A DNA stretch of 64,000 nt from NCBI GenBank assembly GCA_944990035.1, contig CALYLX010000065.1, forward strand, positions 62,001 to 126,000, given 5' to 3'. Both the position numbers and the translations under genes were made by a program. Shown here piece by piece: positions 10,766 through 23,777 of the stretch (positions within the stretch are counted from its first letter, which is position 1; the number at the start of each line of letters is the position of its first letter). The stretch is from Clitopilus passeckerianus (lineage: Eukaryota > Basidiomycota > Agaricomycetes > Agaricales > Entolomataceae). The notes beneath the pieces were generated by a model. It was not told where the DNA came from and did no database searches. It was given only the letters and a program-made list of their open reading frames with translations.

Positions 10766-13195
10766 TCACGATTGGAAATGCGGCGCGTTAAGAATGATGC
10801 CCATAAGACAGCCTAAGCCAGATGTCAGAAAACGCCACCACTCCTCGAGAAACGTGGGCTTACCTGCAGCTGTGGCAACGACAGGCACAGTCAGAATCCA
10901 TCCGACCCAAATCCACCAGATAGCCCGCCAGTTCACAGCCCTGACTATTGAACAGAAAGTCGTCAGATAGGTTTGACGCATGTGGGCAGACGCTGTCACT
11001 TACTGTCTCCGTTGCAAAGAGCGACGCCTAAAGTAGCGCCAGTGATACACATTGTTGTCGATACGGGGAGCTTGTACTGGGTGGCAAGGACAACAGTTAT
11101 AGCAGAGCCTAAAAGGAACCATTAGATCAAGTCGAAACTTTCGATAGCTTTCGATAACTTACCGAACTCCATTGAAAACCCTCGTGAGGGAGAATGGAGC
11201 GTAATCTTGTTTCCAAGGACTTTCATGATGTTATAGCCATACGTCGACAGACCTACAGAATCTGGGTCGTCAGGAATAGTCAAGTTTTCTTTCAATGGAA
11301 TACTCGCCAATGATAATCATTACGCCTCCGAATGCAAGCATCCAGATCGGCACAGGGGCTTGTGCCGCAGCGACATTCCCCTCTCTCCACACAGCGTAGA
11401 TGACGGCGAATGCTCCAATGGCGTTGGAAACATCGTTGGAACCATGGGCGAATGAAGCCGTGCAAGCTGTGAGAACCTGAACAAAGCTGAAGAGGTGTTC
11501 AACTTCGTTGGGGTACTGCCTCGCATGGGCGTAGACAGCTGCCATTCGTCGACCACGTTTGGTGTTCGCTTTTCCTGCCTGCAAACGATTGGTTCAGAGA
11601 GAATACTCGTCACGTTCTAGAAATGACCTCTTACCTGTGCGGCGTGGATGTCATATGTTATGCCGCGCGTCAGGATCTTTTTGAAGAACGGGACGGTCTT
11701 ATATCTGGAAGTAGGTTAGCGTTCGGCCAGGGCCACATCCAAAGCGATTCACCTCAGGATAATCCAGAGATTACGAGGCTCAGCCCAAGCGCCATCGAGC
11801 GTATACTCGTCATCATCGTCATCTTCCTCTTCCTGCCTTCGGTGTGCAGCTTCCGGTACGTTGAACGGGCCAGGCTCCCTGGCGGGGAACATCTCTACAT
11901 CTCCGGAATCGATCACAGCACGGAAAGTTTTCTCCTCGTTTTCCCTGCGAATGATACGATAGTCGGGCACTGCGTAGTCTGCAGGGAGTTCTTGAAAGTC
12001 CGGAGGTGTCGGTCGCCACCATAGAAGTGGGCCAAAAAAGAAGTGGTACCATCGGATCCCTGTGAGAGCAATGAGGCTGGAACCAGGGGTAAAACTAGGT
12101 AGTGCTTACCGTAATCCTTCCGCACAACTTTGCGGTATACATAGGGAAGCCAGAAGATAAGAGAAAGTGAAGCAACGACCAGTGAGGTCCCGATCACAAC
12201 AAGCGTTGTCGTCGTGCCAGAGAGTTTGGGAAGATGGAGGTGTGGGGCGCCGCCGTAAACTGCAGGATTGAATATGAGTTCAGAAAGCGCCTAGCTCAAG
12301 GAGAACGACTTACTGATTGATAGCGTCAATATAGCCGTGACAGTGAAGAATACGAAGGGGGAGAAGAAGAGGGTCCATTTGACTGGGTCGTAACGAGCCA
12401 GGAGACCAAATTTGACGATGAGATAGACAACTGAAGCGAATCCGCCAGCAATGGCGGGAGCTATATAATAGATCAGTTCCCCTCAACCTGAGGCGTAAGA
12501 GAAGCCGTACCAACGATCAGGCCAGTGAAGATAGTTGCAACCCCTCGACCGCCATGCCATCCCCAAACCACTGCATCCGTTCCGCCCAAGGCCACCCCCA
12601 CTCCGATAACAGCAGCAATTACTATGGGATCAAATCAGTTACGACGTAGGAAACAATTTTGGAAGACCGCCTACTTGAGTATGTTGTTGAAACTGGCCAT
12701 GACATGCGAGTTGCAAACATCAACCAAGTTGCGGATGTGGCCAGAGCCACTGTGAAAGCCAACAGTTGAACGCCGGGGTCATTCTTGAAAACTTCTGGTT
12801 TCTGCATAGAATTTCAATCATACGTCCCAACCTAGTTACATGGTTTAGACTTACGATAATCCCGTTCTTGATGGTGTCTGCGACACGTTCGCCTACGAGA
12901 ACGGCGCCCAGAAACTCGCAAATGGCTGCGGCAAAGCAGGCTTGCTTCATCGTGAGCGACTTCGAGCTTACGCTCGTAGCAAACGAACTTTCACGTGAAG
13001 TATCAGCCGGACGCATTGAAACCCATGGTTTTGTAGACTCACTTTGCAACATCGTTCGCGCCTAGATTAAACGCGTCTAGGGTAGCCTTGAAAGTTCGGC
13101 CGATAAGCTCTCGAATACTTGTATCCTGTATCATTATTACTCACGAAGATGACTCCGAATGCGAAGAGATAGTCCCACTGGTGCAGGATGGGCAT
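10766..13195 (-). CDS. PHO89: PHO89-like phosphate transporter (PiT family), copy 1
   Basis: A multi-exon reverse gene from ATG 13195 (MPILHQWDYLFAFGVIF) to the stop at 10766-10768. PiT signatures occur at both ends: ATLDAFNLGANDVA with SFATSVSSKSLTMKQA in the N-terminal half, and CTASFAHGSNDVSNAIG with STTMCITGAT in the C-terminal half. Between them is a long cytosolic loop with an acidic run of Glu and Asp. The gene ends CLMGIILNAPHFQS. The family moves inorganic phosphate with Na+ or H+ across the plasma membrane. The layout matches copy 2 (13704-16136). One intron (11253-11307) has a GC donor where copy 2 has GT. I saw no stop or frame loss in the segments checked. Confidence 0.85.
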
Positions 13196-13703
13196 CCTAA
13201 GCCCGTATCGACCAGGATAGAATGAATGACTAGTGACCGAAGTCAAGAAGGCGAAGAGGTGTAGAAGTCGGTATCTAAGTCACCTTGGTCCCACAGCAGC
13301 ATTGGTTCCTTATACGTCGGATGATCGCCATAAGCTGCTAGTGCAAGAATGTTCTGCAGCCCACAGATCTGACGAACGTGCATGGTGAAAGCACTGAAGG
13401 AGCGGAGATTGTCCAGACCATTTTTGGAACTGTACCTTTCCTAATTTATTTTTGTCCCGCACGCAGCCGAGGACAAGTTGATGTCATGGCTGTAGCACAG
13501 TCATTCGCCAGGCGGGGGAAGGGTCCATAGAGGCTGGAGTAGGTGGTCCCTGTAGAGGCTAGATGCTTTAGGCCAAGCCTCTTTGACAAGTTGACATTTT
13601 GTAGCGCACGTTGGCCTCTGACCTCAAAGTATCGTGATAAATTCAGGCAAATGATATGAATATCCGTAGTAAGAAATTACAAGAGAGTCGATTATACGAG
13701 AGG
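13196..13703. other. Intergenic between the phosphate-transporter paralogues
   Basis: This 0.5 kb holds the promoter of copy 1 and the 3' end of copy 2. I saw no CACGTG-type phosphate-response box. Confidence 0.4.
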
Positions 13704-16136
13704 TTAGAAATGAGGAGCATTAAGAATAATGCCCATAAGGCATCCTGTAGTAAGGGTTAGCAAGGAGACAGAGTCAAAGTTGTATCGAGTGACCGACCTG
13801 CGATGGTGCCAACAACAGGTACAGTAAGGACCCAGCCAGCAATAATCCAGAGAACGGCACGCCAGTTGACAGCAGCCCCTAAAACGTAGGGTCAGCTTGT
13901 TAGGTCCAAAGATAATCTGGAATGCACACGTACAGTCGCCGTTGCACAAAGCAACACCGATAGTAGCACCAGTAATACACATGGTAGTTGAGACAGGTAA
14001 GCCATACTGAGAGGCCAGAATGACGGTGATGGCAGCACCTGTAAAGGTTCGAGGTCAGCAAACCATAGAGTCAGTCAAACGAGAGCTCAAAACGTACCCA
14101 ACTCCATAGAAAATCCACGGGAAGGCGAGTGAAGGGTGATCTTGTTACCGAGTACTTTCATGATATTGTAACCATATGTGGCCAAGCCTACAGGTAAAGG
14201 AAATGAGCTTCAAGGACAGGTGACGACGTGCGGAAGGATCGTACCAATAACAATCATGACACCACCAAATGCGAGCATCCAAACTGGAACAGGCGCCTTG
14301 GACGCGGAGACGTCACCGGTATGCCAGACACCGTAGATGACAGCGAAGGGGCCGATGGCGTTAGAAACGTCGTTGGCTCCGTGGGCGAAAGAGGCGGTAC
14401 AGGCGGTCAAGACTTGAATAAAGGAGAACATGTGCTCGACTTCGTTGGGGTACTGCTTGGCCGCAGCGTAGACCTTCTTCATACGGCGTCCGTCGGCGCT
14501 TCCTGACTTACCAGCCTGAGAGCAAGCTCAGCAATGTGGCAGGCGTCTTTACCAGAATGAACTAACCTGCGCGGCATGGATATCCATGGTCGTTCCGTGA
14601 GTGATCACCTTCTTGAGGAATGGGAAGCTCTTATATCTATGGACGTGACATAGAAAGTCAGTGCGAGTGAGCTAAAGGAGTAACCACACCACAAACCTAA
14701 GGATGATCCACAAGTTCTTCGGTTCAGCCCAAGCACCTTCGATTGGGTGGGGATCACGCTCGACCTCCCGCTCCAAAGCACTCTCTGACGGTACCCGGGC
14801 AACTTGGCCACCACCACTCTCGACGTCCTTCTCATCGCTATCGATTGACCTCTCCTTCTCAGGTACAGCATGTGTGCCGCCTTCCTTAACAATGCGGTAA
14901 TCAGGCACAGCTGCGTCGGAGGCCAAGGTTTCGGCATCGGGAGGTGCAGGTCGCCACCAGAGGAGAGGGCCGAGGAAGAAGTGGTAGAAGCGGATGGCTA
15001 TCGGGAAGAACGTTTGAATCAGCAAGTAAACTATCAGCGTATGAGAGGTGACATACTATAGTCTTTGCGTACCGACTTGCAGTACACGTAAGGTAGCCAG
15101 AATATAAGGGAAAGAGCCGCGATGACCAAAGAGGTGCCAACGACGGCAATGGCAGTGGTAGCCCCAGAGAGTTTGGTAAGGCCGAGGTTGGGTGCGCCCT
15201 TGTAGACTGTAATCCGTCAAATGAGTGTTGGCGGTTAAGGTATAGCGTAAGAAGAACGTACTAATGGACAATGTCAAGACAGCTGTGACGGTGAAGAAGA
15301 CCACGGGCGAAAAGATCATCACGGAAATGAGTTGGTTCTTGCGTGCCAGGAGACCGTACTTGACGATAAGGTAGACAATAGCGGCGAATCCTGCAGAGAT
15401 ACCCGGAGCTGGAAACGGCGTTAGTTATTGAACGCCAGAGCCCGAGATATGTGGCATACCGATGAGTAGTCCAGCGAAGATAGTTCCTAATCCTTTCCCG
15501 CCATTCCATCCCCATTGTACGGCATTTTTGCCACCAAGAGCAACACCAACGCCGGCGACAGCAGAAATGACTGGGGGATACCATCGTAAGACATTGAAAA
15601 GTTTGAAGTCAGGTGTTTCTTACTCGAGTAGGTGGTTGAAACCGGCCAAGAGTAGCGGGTGGCAATCATCAACCAGGTAGCAGAAACGCTGAGCGCAACC
15701 ACGAAAGCGAGAAGCTGAACACCAGGGTTGCCTTGGAAGACAGCTGCTTTCTGTAGAATGTCATTTAGAACAGGCGTCAAAGTAATGACTCGGTCACATA
15801 CGATGATACCGTTCTTGATAGTGTCGGCAACACGGGCACCGACTAGCACGGCTCCCAAGAATTCACAGACGGCAGCTGCAAGGCAGGCCTGCCTCATAGT
15901 GAGCGACTTGGAGCTCACACTGGTGGCGAATGAGCTGTATGATAAAGTCTTTGTAAACATCAAGGTAAGTGGGTATAGCAGTAACACGCACTTAGCAACA
16001 TCATTTGCACCAATGTTGAAGGCGTCAAGGGTGGCCTGTAGAACGTGATTAGCTCTGCTCGCCAATACCGACCAAGAAACCGTACAAAGATGACGCCAAA
16101 GGCGAAAAGGTAGTCCCACTGGTGAAGAATAGCCAT
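13704..16136 (-). CDS. PHO89: PHO89-like phosphate transporter (PiT family), copy 2
   Basis: Fourteen exons from ATG 16136 to the stop at 13704-13706; all boundaries keep frame and give 573 aa, the usual length of fungal Pho89. Order: MAILHQWDYLFAFGVIF; ATLDAFNIGANDVA; SFATSVSSKSLTMRQACLAA; a transmembrane block with WPVSTTYS; a variable cytosolic loop (about residues 290-380); then CTASFAHGANDVSNAIGPF; SMELG; STTMCITGATIG; and the terminal LMGIILNAPHF. The two GANDV motifs are the substrate-site repeats of PiT proteins. It lies head-to-tail with copy 1, a tandem duplication with conserved intron positions. Such genes are often induced by phosphate starvation or alkaline pH; nothing here proves that. 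Confidence 0.9.
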
Positions 16137-18342
16137 CGAGAAGCGGAATTCTCTGAGAGTATTCAATCTCGGTGATTCAGGGGACTGTCCTGGCTGTGCC
16201 GTACTCTATTCATGGGCCGTGAGTTCACGCCCTTATATCTCCCTGGAATGGGCCTGTACTCCGTTTCCCGAATGGCTGGAGGCGCATGGAGCGGTATTGG
16301 ACAGACGAACGTGCATTAGAAGATACAGGAAGGTGCCAAGAGTTTAACATATATCTGCATTGCCCAAGCTAATTCCAAGAGTTTTGCATCAGTTTGCAAT
16401 ACAGTCCAAGAGCTCGTGGTTGCCAGAAACGTCTTGTGCCGAGAGATTCTCAGTGACCCGAATCATTTCCCACGGTCACGGTCAGATAAATTAGCCGAGA
16501 CGCGTCGCGTTCGCGTTCGTTTCTGAGCATTTGCTATCTCTACTTTTCGAAGTCGTCGAGTGGTAAGGTTATTAAAATAAGGGTCCTAAGCTACGATTTA
16601 AAATTTATGCGCATAGAGCCAACGATTTCCCCCACATATCCTCGACAAGATGTGGTCGTGTGCCTGATAATAATTTGACGGCGTGCCAAGATGACTGGAA
16701 GATGTCCTAAGCTACTTCTTGGCAGAGAAATCTGTGCAATCTGACTAGAGCCGTATCACGAGCGTAACATATAAACCTCGAACGTGCATCTTCGCCGCTA
16801 AACCCTTGCGCTCCAGGGGTATCCGGGATCATACGCCCTCGACGAAAATCAACCAAGTGCTGTGCCTGTATTTATTACTAGTGCGGATCTCTCAACGTCG
16901 GGAGATAATATCTTCTCCCGTGTTGAGAGTGCGCAACTTCGGACTATCTAAGTTGCTTGAAGCAACGTTTGGAGATCTCCTCCCTGAAAATTGGAGATCG
17001 TACCATTTGAAGTCTCTGGTCACTTTTCGCCACGGTCTCGGCCAAGGCTTCTCCGAGCTCAATCGTTCAAGAGCCACTGAATAAGGGGTGCTCACCGTTG
17101 ATTTTCGTTGCTCCATTCGTGAAAAAGAGACTCCAGGGCCCGGGAGGCAGATCGTCCCAGAGTGAAGCCCTCGAGACGGTGGCGTTCCGGTGAATGCAGT
17201 GCCCAGCGCAACTTTAGATCCTCAGATGAATAATCTTCAAGGAATAATGTCGGGGCAATACGAGCTCAATCGCATGTATTTGGATGAGCATGGATGAGTT
17301 GAAATAGCTGAGTTCTGTGATTATAACGACTGGCCATAGTCAATCAAAGTCGGATGACCCCCGGGATACGAGTGTCAAAGAACATATTAAAGCTCAGATA
17401 ATCTTGGGCTACAACCGTACATGTAAAACAGGAGCCTCTTTATTTGACCTAACTTTTTAAGGACAATATGACCGCCCATTGTCGGCTGGCTGGTCCGATC
17501 CCCTTCTATTTGCCCTTTTGACGACAGTCATGAAAATGAGTACAGCATATTACAAGGAACAAAAGTCGATGAGTCAGCGCATATTCAGGGCAGGAAGAAG
17601 TGGAAACGTCACGATATCGCTAGCCTTTAAGTTTGGCAGCTTGGGCTACAGATGTAAGCAAAATTTAAATGGGACACACCCAGCGGACAGAATATCGCAA
17701 AGCTTGGCAGGAATGAAGGAACTGATACATGAAGATCGCTCGAATAACTGGCACAAGGGACTCAGTAACGAGGTGTTCGGTGCGATATCTGCTCCACTCA
17801 GACTGTAGCCTCCGGGTAGGCTCGTATAATCCAGCAGTCTGTTGGTTGAACTTCTCAAAACCAGCACACAATTCATTGCAGGTCAAGGCGAACTGGCTCG
17901 AACTGGCTCAGACTCAAAGCTGAGCTGGACTGTTTGGCGAGCCCATCCTAACCACACAAGAATGACCCGGCTTCCCGGCTCCGCTTATCCGACGGCTGCT
18001 AACTTTAACCTCCACCTGCACACGCCGCAGCTTTCATGAAAAATGCATTCTCCGAGCAATAAGAGCCGTAGTAGGCCGTTGTCGGGTCAAACTGTTGCTA
18101 CTCATGAAAATTGAGCAGTTTCGAGAAAATAACGGCCGGACGTACCATGGGGAATCACATTGAGTTGCTTTCACGCGGCCATCTACACGACTTGGTGCTT
18201 CCATCCTCCTTCTTCGCTTCTCGAACCCCGTATTGATAGTATCACCTCCACATGACACTATTGGGACGCCTCTAGCCGCTGGAAATTTACGATATATAGG
18301 AATCTCACGCAGCGTGCTCCTTGCTTTTTGCCTTCACGAACC
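16137..18342. other. Gene-poor 2.2-kb intergenic region
   Basis: It lies between two divergent transporter genes, so both promoters are inside. Open frames are short and lack protein-like pattern on both strands. No repeat or RNA was recognised. Confidence 0.45.
18293..18298 (+). promoter_or_regulatory. Possible TATA box of the inositol-type transporter
   Basis: TATATA sits about 45 bp upstream of ATG 18343. It fits a core promoter in position only. Confidence 0.35.
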
Positions 18343-20472
18343 ATGACCTCCTCTTCTATCGACGAAAAGAACAGTTCCACAGCAAACCGGGATTCAGTCG
18401 AGAAGAGCCAAGATTTTAACGAATTAATTCATGACATTGACACGGGAGAGATAAATGAACTGGTGGTTGTCGCGGAGGGTGAGGAGAAGACGACCTGGTT
18501 CGTCTGGGCCTTGGTCCTGTGTTCAACGATATCCGGCCTACTCTTCGGTATGATTGAGCTGGATACTCTAGCAACGCATTGTTATTCATCCGAATGTTTG
18601 CAGGTTATGATACCGGCGTCATTTCTGGCGCACTGGTAACAATTGGCTCAGACCTTGGCCCGCAAGAACTATCGAGCGGACAGAAGGTATGTTCCGGATC
18701 ATGTCAATTCACAGCACTCCGTCTTATGGGCTTGTTCTCCTAGGAATTTATCACGTCCTCGACGACCCTAGGCGCACTCTTAGGTGGCTTGGTTGCTGGA
18801 ATCATGTCGGACTGGACAGGTCGTCGCTGGGTACTTGCTATTGCCGATATCATCTTCATTGGAGGGGCTGTGGGGCAAGCGGTGTGTCATACTGTCTGGA
18901 GTATGGTGAGCCTTTCACGAGATTATCACTCGCGTGACCCTCATATTCAAACCCTGACTTCTAGATTGGTGGGCGTTTTCTGATCGGGATAGGCGTAGGC
19001 CTTGCAGCATGCATCGCGCCTCTATACATTCAAGAGCTCTCGCCTACCAGGCTCCGTGGCCGTATGGTTGTCCTGAAGTGCGTCCTTTTTAGCTAAATTT
19101 TATACCCGTGAAGTAGACATCCTGACGTCATGTGCTCAGTGTGGTGATGATAACTCTGGGTCAAGTTATCGCGTATGGGATAGGTGCAGGGTTCGAGAAC
19201 ACCCATGGCGGATGGCGTTGGATGGTCGGTCTCGGGGCGGTACCTGCGGGTATTCAGTTCTTCATCCTATTCTTCCTTCCAGAAAGTCGTAAGTCCTAAG
19301 CTGCTACTGTGATCCAAACAAGTGCTGATTATCTTCATAGCACGTATTTTAATCCACCGAGGTGATATGGAGGGCGCGCATCGTGTGATGTCGAAGATCT
19401 ATGCCTATGCAAAGCCAGAAGAAGTTGACCTTAAGGTTAGCTAGATCGACTGAGTAATCGCCTTAGCCATCTTGTCTGACGAACTACCCAGGTCAAAGTC
19501 ATGCACGCTGCCGTGAAGCAGAGCATCGAAATATCGAGGACCACGACCTTCCTGCAGCGAGTAGGCTCAATGTTCCTAAATGGTGTCAACAGACGAGCTC
19601 TGAGTAAGCATTTCAGTCGTCTTCCGGCTCCCGTTTTCTGACATGAGTTCAGTTGTTGGGTGTGGCATGCAGGCGTTCCAGCAGCTGTGCGGGTTCAACA
19701 CGCTCATGTATTACTCTGCCACTCTCTTCAAAGAAATAGGCTTCAACCAGCCTACCGCCGTCGGCCTCATTGTATCCGGCACGAACTTCATCTTCACCCT
19801 CGTCGCTCTCAAGTGGATAGACAAGATTGGCCGAAGGAAGATTATGGTCTGGAGCGCGCCAGGTATGATAATCGGGTTGACTCTTGCCAGTATTTCCTTC
19901 CATTGTGAGTTCGTCGTTCTCCTAATTGTGCCCACTTCACTCACCTATTATTATAGTCCTAACCAAGAAGACGGGTGGTGACCTCGTCGATGGGACGGAA
20001 TACAACCGGGCATGGTCTGCTATCGTCCTGCTATCGATGATCTTCTATGTTGCCTCCTACGCCACCGGGCTAGGCAACGTCCCATGGCAACAAGGAGAGC
20101 TTTTCGGCCTCGAAGGTGACCAATACATCTTGCATGGTGCGAAGCGACCCAACTAACCTAATTAATCCAGTTCGCGGCATTGGTACCTCTCTCGCAACAG
20201 CTACTAACTGGGCTTGCAACCTCCTCATTGGCTCAACATATCTTTCCTTAATGGACAAGATCACGCCAGCTGGAGCTTTCGGTTTTTACGCAGGACTTTG
20301 CCTTCTAGGATGGATTTTCGTACTGTTCTGTTTCCCTGAGACGGCTGGACTTAGTTTGGAGGAGGTCAAGATGGTCTTCAGGCATGGATTCGGGATCAAG
20401 GAGAGTCGTAGGTTGAGGAAGGCGAAACGCGACCTCCAACAAACGAAGCACTTCGAGCACGTTCAGAATTGA
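18343..20472 (+). CDS. Myo-inositol-type sugar transporter (MFS)
   Basis: Ten exons (18343-18547, 18604-18686, 18744-18905, 18965-19077, 19140-19288, 19341-19435, 19492-19603, 19653-19904, 19957-20115, 20171-20472) give 543 aa in frame. MFS sugar-porter motifs are present: [12 protein letters not shown] in TM1, DWTGRRW in loop 2-3, PESPR after TM6, [17 protein letters not shown] in TM7, DKIGRRK in loop 8-9, [10 protein letters not shown] after TM12. The stretch [13 protein letters not shown] followed by [14 protein letters not shown] is typical of fungal myo-inositol transporters (Itr family) rather than hexose transporters. It would sit in the plasma membrane and import inositol with protons. 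The substrate is inferred by family only. Confidence 0.88.
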
Positions 20473-20727
20473 TTCGTGACGAATCGTATGAATATTTGTA
20501 TACAGTATGTATGGGACGGAAAGAATGACAATCGGTTGACATATCTTCCCGCTCATCGTGCCCATCACGCCCGTTCATTCAGAAACTGGGACTCTGAGTT
20601 GTTTGAATATTCTCCAGTAAATAGCTATAGGTACACCACAATCACCTGGTACGGAACCAAACAAGAGTAGAAAGAAAGCAGTTAGGAAGATAGTTCCAAA
20701 ATGCTAGCACACGTGTTCGTTCTCTTC

Positions 20728-22529
20728 TCATTTCTTGGTAGCCGTCCACAATGCGGCATTGTATACGTATCCTAGCATGCTATCCGAGTTGTTCGTGTAC
20801 GTTGTCTGAATCCTCCTTTCATTCTAGTGGGCGATTCGTTCAGCAATGGTAACGACTAGAAGCTTGATTGACGCACCGAGATCTCAAATCCGATCGTACG
20901 TGCTAAAGCCTTCACCTCTTCAAGATCGAGTTCGATCGATGGCTCGTTTGACTCGTTGTTCTCCCAGTGCCATAGCAGAGGACCTGAATTATACAGCATG
21001 GAGGTTCAGCCTGAGGAGGTCAAATTACCTATTTGAAACGTACCAAGATTGATCCAGACACCACCTGGTGCCAATATCTTGTGAATAACACGCAAGTAAT
21101 TGACGATGTTCTTGGCCTGAGCTGGAGTCAGCTCAGTGTTAAGTTCGCAATCGATAACACATACCGTGTCAATAAAGAAACATGTCATGATAGCGTCCCA
21201 TTCCCCAGACTGAGGCTCGCTAGGATCGGGGTCGCCGCCATAAACCTCCTCGAAATCGCCTATATGATGATTTGGGTCAGATGTGAAGGTAGCTTCTGAG
21301 ATATGAAACTCTTCACCTGCGACAAGGGAGAAGTTTGAATTTGGAGGGAGCGATGAAGGGAGCACGTCAGGTATTGAGATCTTCCGCAGCATCGACTGCT
21401 TGTTGGGTACATTTGAAAAGCTGTGAACGTATGGATAGAATGAATGCTGGTTGATAGCATCTGTCCTGGAGGCCCATAATTAATGATCGCCGAGATGGCT
21501 CCTCTGCAGTCAACAACGATACCTATTCAGGATAAAGTAGGACGAGAGCAACATGTAGTGGGAGAACTCGTTTCCCTGGCAAGTGAAACCTAAAGAGCTA
21601 TATTTGAGTTTTTTGTGCCACCAAGATTGGGGTGAAGATCTACCCATATTTGCTATATCAAAGGCTAATCGGCCTAGACCTGCGCCTGGGACAAGTACCC
21701 TGACATTTATCCTGGCGCCGTGATTTAAAAGTTTAGAAGGATATTATACGATTTTAGGGTATAGTGGCTGTACCTATCTTCATGCTCAACGCCCGAAAAA
21801 TGGTTTGTCAGAGCATCTTTCATAGGACCATAACATGCTTCTCGTTCTGGCATTCCCTTCCGAGTATGTAAATAGGAGCGTAAAGCTCTGCATTACCGTG
21901 TCAACTCACCTCTGCACTCCAATCTCGGACAAACTGCTTGAGTGTACTTCGCAACTTATCCATATCAAATTCAGTAGGTCTATTAGACGGGGTCCCATGG
22001 GCTCCATGAGAATGGGAGTGACTATGCGCCTGTCCTGCGGAAGAAAAATGTTGAGAAACGGAGCTGGAGCCTACAATGGTGTCTGTACGAACCTCCTTCG
22101 TGACTATGAGTATGCCCAGCCGTTGGTATCCCATCTTCGTCAGCTGGGTATTCTTCGTCCATTCTATCACTGAAGATCTCCGGGTTTTCGACGATCTCAC
22201 TGAGGAATTCGGCATTGACGCGGATAGCGTCGTCGACCTCATCCAGTTTCTGTTTATAGCCAAGGATCCCTATGGCCTGTTGATCTGCGAGAGGTAAACG
22301 GTAGATATCCTTTCTTCGCCTATTATTGGCGGAAAGCTAAGCAGTTCGCCTTGAGTGACCACAATTATTCCTTCAGGAGCAGCTGGCCTACCGAGTATCG
22401 CGCATAGTTTCGGAATGTAGACACAACTTTGAGAAAATGCTTTTCCTCTTGTCTCTAGACGTTAGTATGACCCAATGTTTCACAAATAAGCTTTTTACCT
22501 TCCTCGCGGTCCGATGGGCTTGGAGCCAT
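20728..22529 (-). CDS. Carnosine N-methyltransferase-like (N2227 family)
   Basis: A multi-exon reverse gene from ATG 22529 ([11 protein letters not shown]) to TGA 20728-20730. Landmarks in order: [16 protein letters not shown]; a His-rich insert ([11 protein letters not shown]); [16 protein letters not shown]; the SAM-binding loop [49 protein letters not shown]; and [19 protein letters not shown]. The family methylates carnosine or related histidine dipeptides with S-adenosylmethionine; fungal members (yeast YNL092W) have unclear substrates. Splicing restores [13 protein letters not shown] near the C-terminus. The first intron appears to use an AAG acceptor, so the first 11 residues are the least certain. 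The start lies 147 bp from the divergent ISY1 gene. Confidence 0.85.
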
Positions 22530-22676
22530 CTCAGTTCTGCCGCCGTGGTGCTTCAGGAAGACACGAACCAACAAGATGTGCGATATCTAGCCGGTCACCC
22601 GATCCAATCAATGAGCTCTGCTTTGTTTGGCCCTGTTGTCCAAAAGCTTGCCACCAACCACAATCTCAAGCTCACA
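22530..22676. promoter_or_regulatory. Shared divergent promoter, methyltransferase / ISY1
   Basis: Only 147 bp separate the two start codons, so both genes must be driven from this interval or from each other's 5' ends. No clear TATA was seen. Confidence 0.5.
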
Positions 22677-23777
22677 ATGGTAAGTGGCCTATTCAAAGTG
22701 CATACTCAACTCAAACCATATTCACCCTATCTTAATAGGCACGTAATGAGGAAAAGGCCCAATCCATGCTCTACCGCTTCCGCGAAGCCCAAGCCGCAGA
22801 GCTTGGGCTAGGAACACGCGCAGACCGTCGACCAAAAATGGCCAGTGCATGTAAAAGTTTGAGGGAATGTGAGCGATGGCGTGGCGAAATTCTGAGGGAA
22901 ATTAGCAGAAAGGTCTCAAAAATCCAAGATGGTCCGTTTCTATCTCAAACTCGGCTCCTCTCTGTGCTCACTCCTGCTTCTAGCTGGGCTCAGTGACTAT
23001 GAAGTGCGAGACCTGAATGACGAAATCAATAAACTGCTACGAGAAAAACGACATTGGGAGAACCAGATAGTGGCTTTGGGTGGCGCGAATTACAGACGGA
23101 ATGTTGCAATGCTGGACGACGATGGGAAGGAAGTACCTGGTACGAAGGGCTACAAGTACGTATTCGTCATCAGCACTTCTGATTACAAGCTAAATGGTTT
23201 CCAGATACTTCGGTCGCGCAAAGGAGCTTCCAGGCGTGAAGGAGCTGTTCCAAAGTAGAAAGAAGGAAGAGGAAGAAGAAAACCAGGTTTTCGCATTCTA
23301 CAAGAAATTTACAAATCAAGGACCGTCATATTTCGGAGACCGTGACGAGGACAACGAGGATCTTCTCCAGTTTGAAAGAGAAGCAGAAGAAGAAGGTACG
23401 ACATCCCTTCCTGTTTCTGGTGCCGCGCCTAACATCTTTTCATAGCCTGGGATGAAGCATGCTCAAATGCTCGAGAAGCTCTGGGTCTGCCCCAAGACTC
23501 GCCTGTACCAGCCATACCGCGATCAAAGAACCCGTCATTGAAGCCGTCAGGGGTTGCAGACGGTGATGTTGAAATGTCAACACCGGCCGAGCCACCAAGT
23601 AATGGGACAGATCCAGCCTACGCTCATGCTCAAGCAGCGGCGTCGTATATCTCATTCCTCAAAACTGAAGACCTACTACCGCCGAAGATGCCAACACGAG
23701 AAGAGATGGAGGAGGTAATACTTGCGTTAAGGAAAAAGGCTCTCCTGGAGGAGTACTTCGGGGAACAGCAGAGCTGA
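22677..23777 (+). CDS. ISY1: Pre-mRNA splicing factor ISY1
   Basis: Exons 22677-22679, 22739-22931, 22984-23155, 23205-23395 and 23446-23777 give 296 aa. The first coding exon is the ATG alone, with GTAAGT directly behind it. This placement gives the canonical Isy1 start MARNEEKAQSMLYRFREAQ. Further hallmarks: CERWRGEILREISRKVSKIQ, DYEVRDLNDEINKLLREK, HWENQIVALGGANYRR and YFGRAKELPGVKELF. Isy1 belongs to the Prp19-associated (NTC) complex of the catalytic spliceosome in the nucleus. The C-terminal half is variable and acidic, as in other fungi. Confidence 0.93.
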
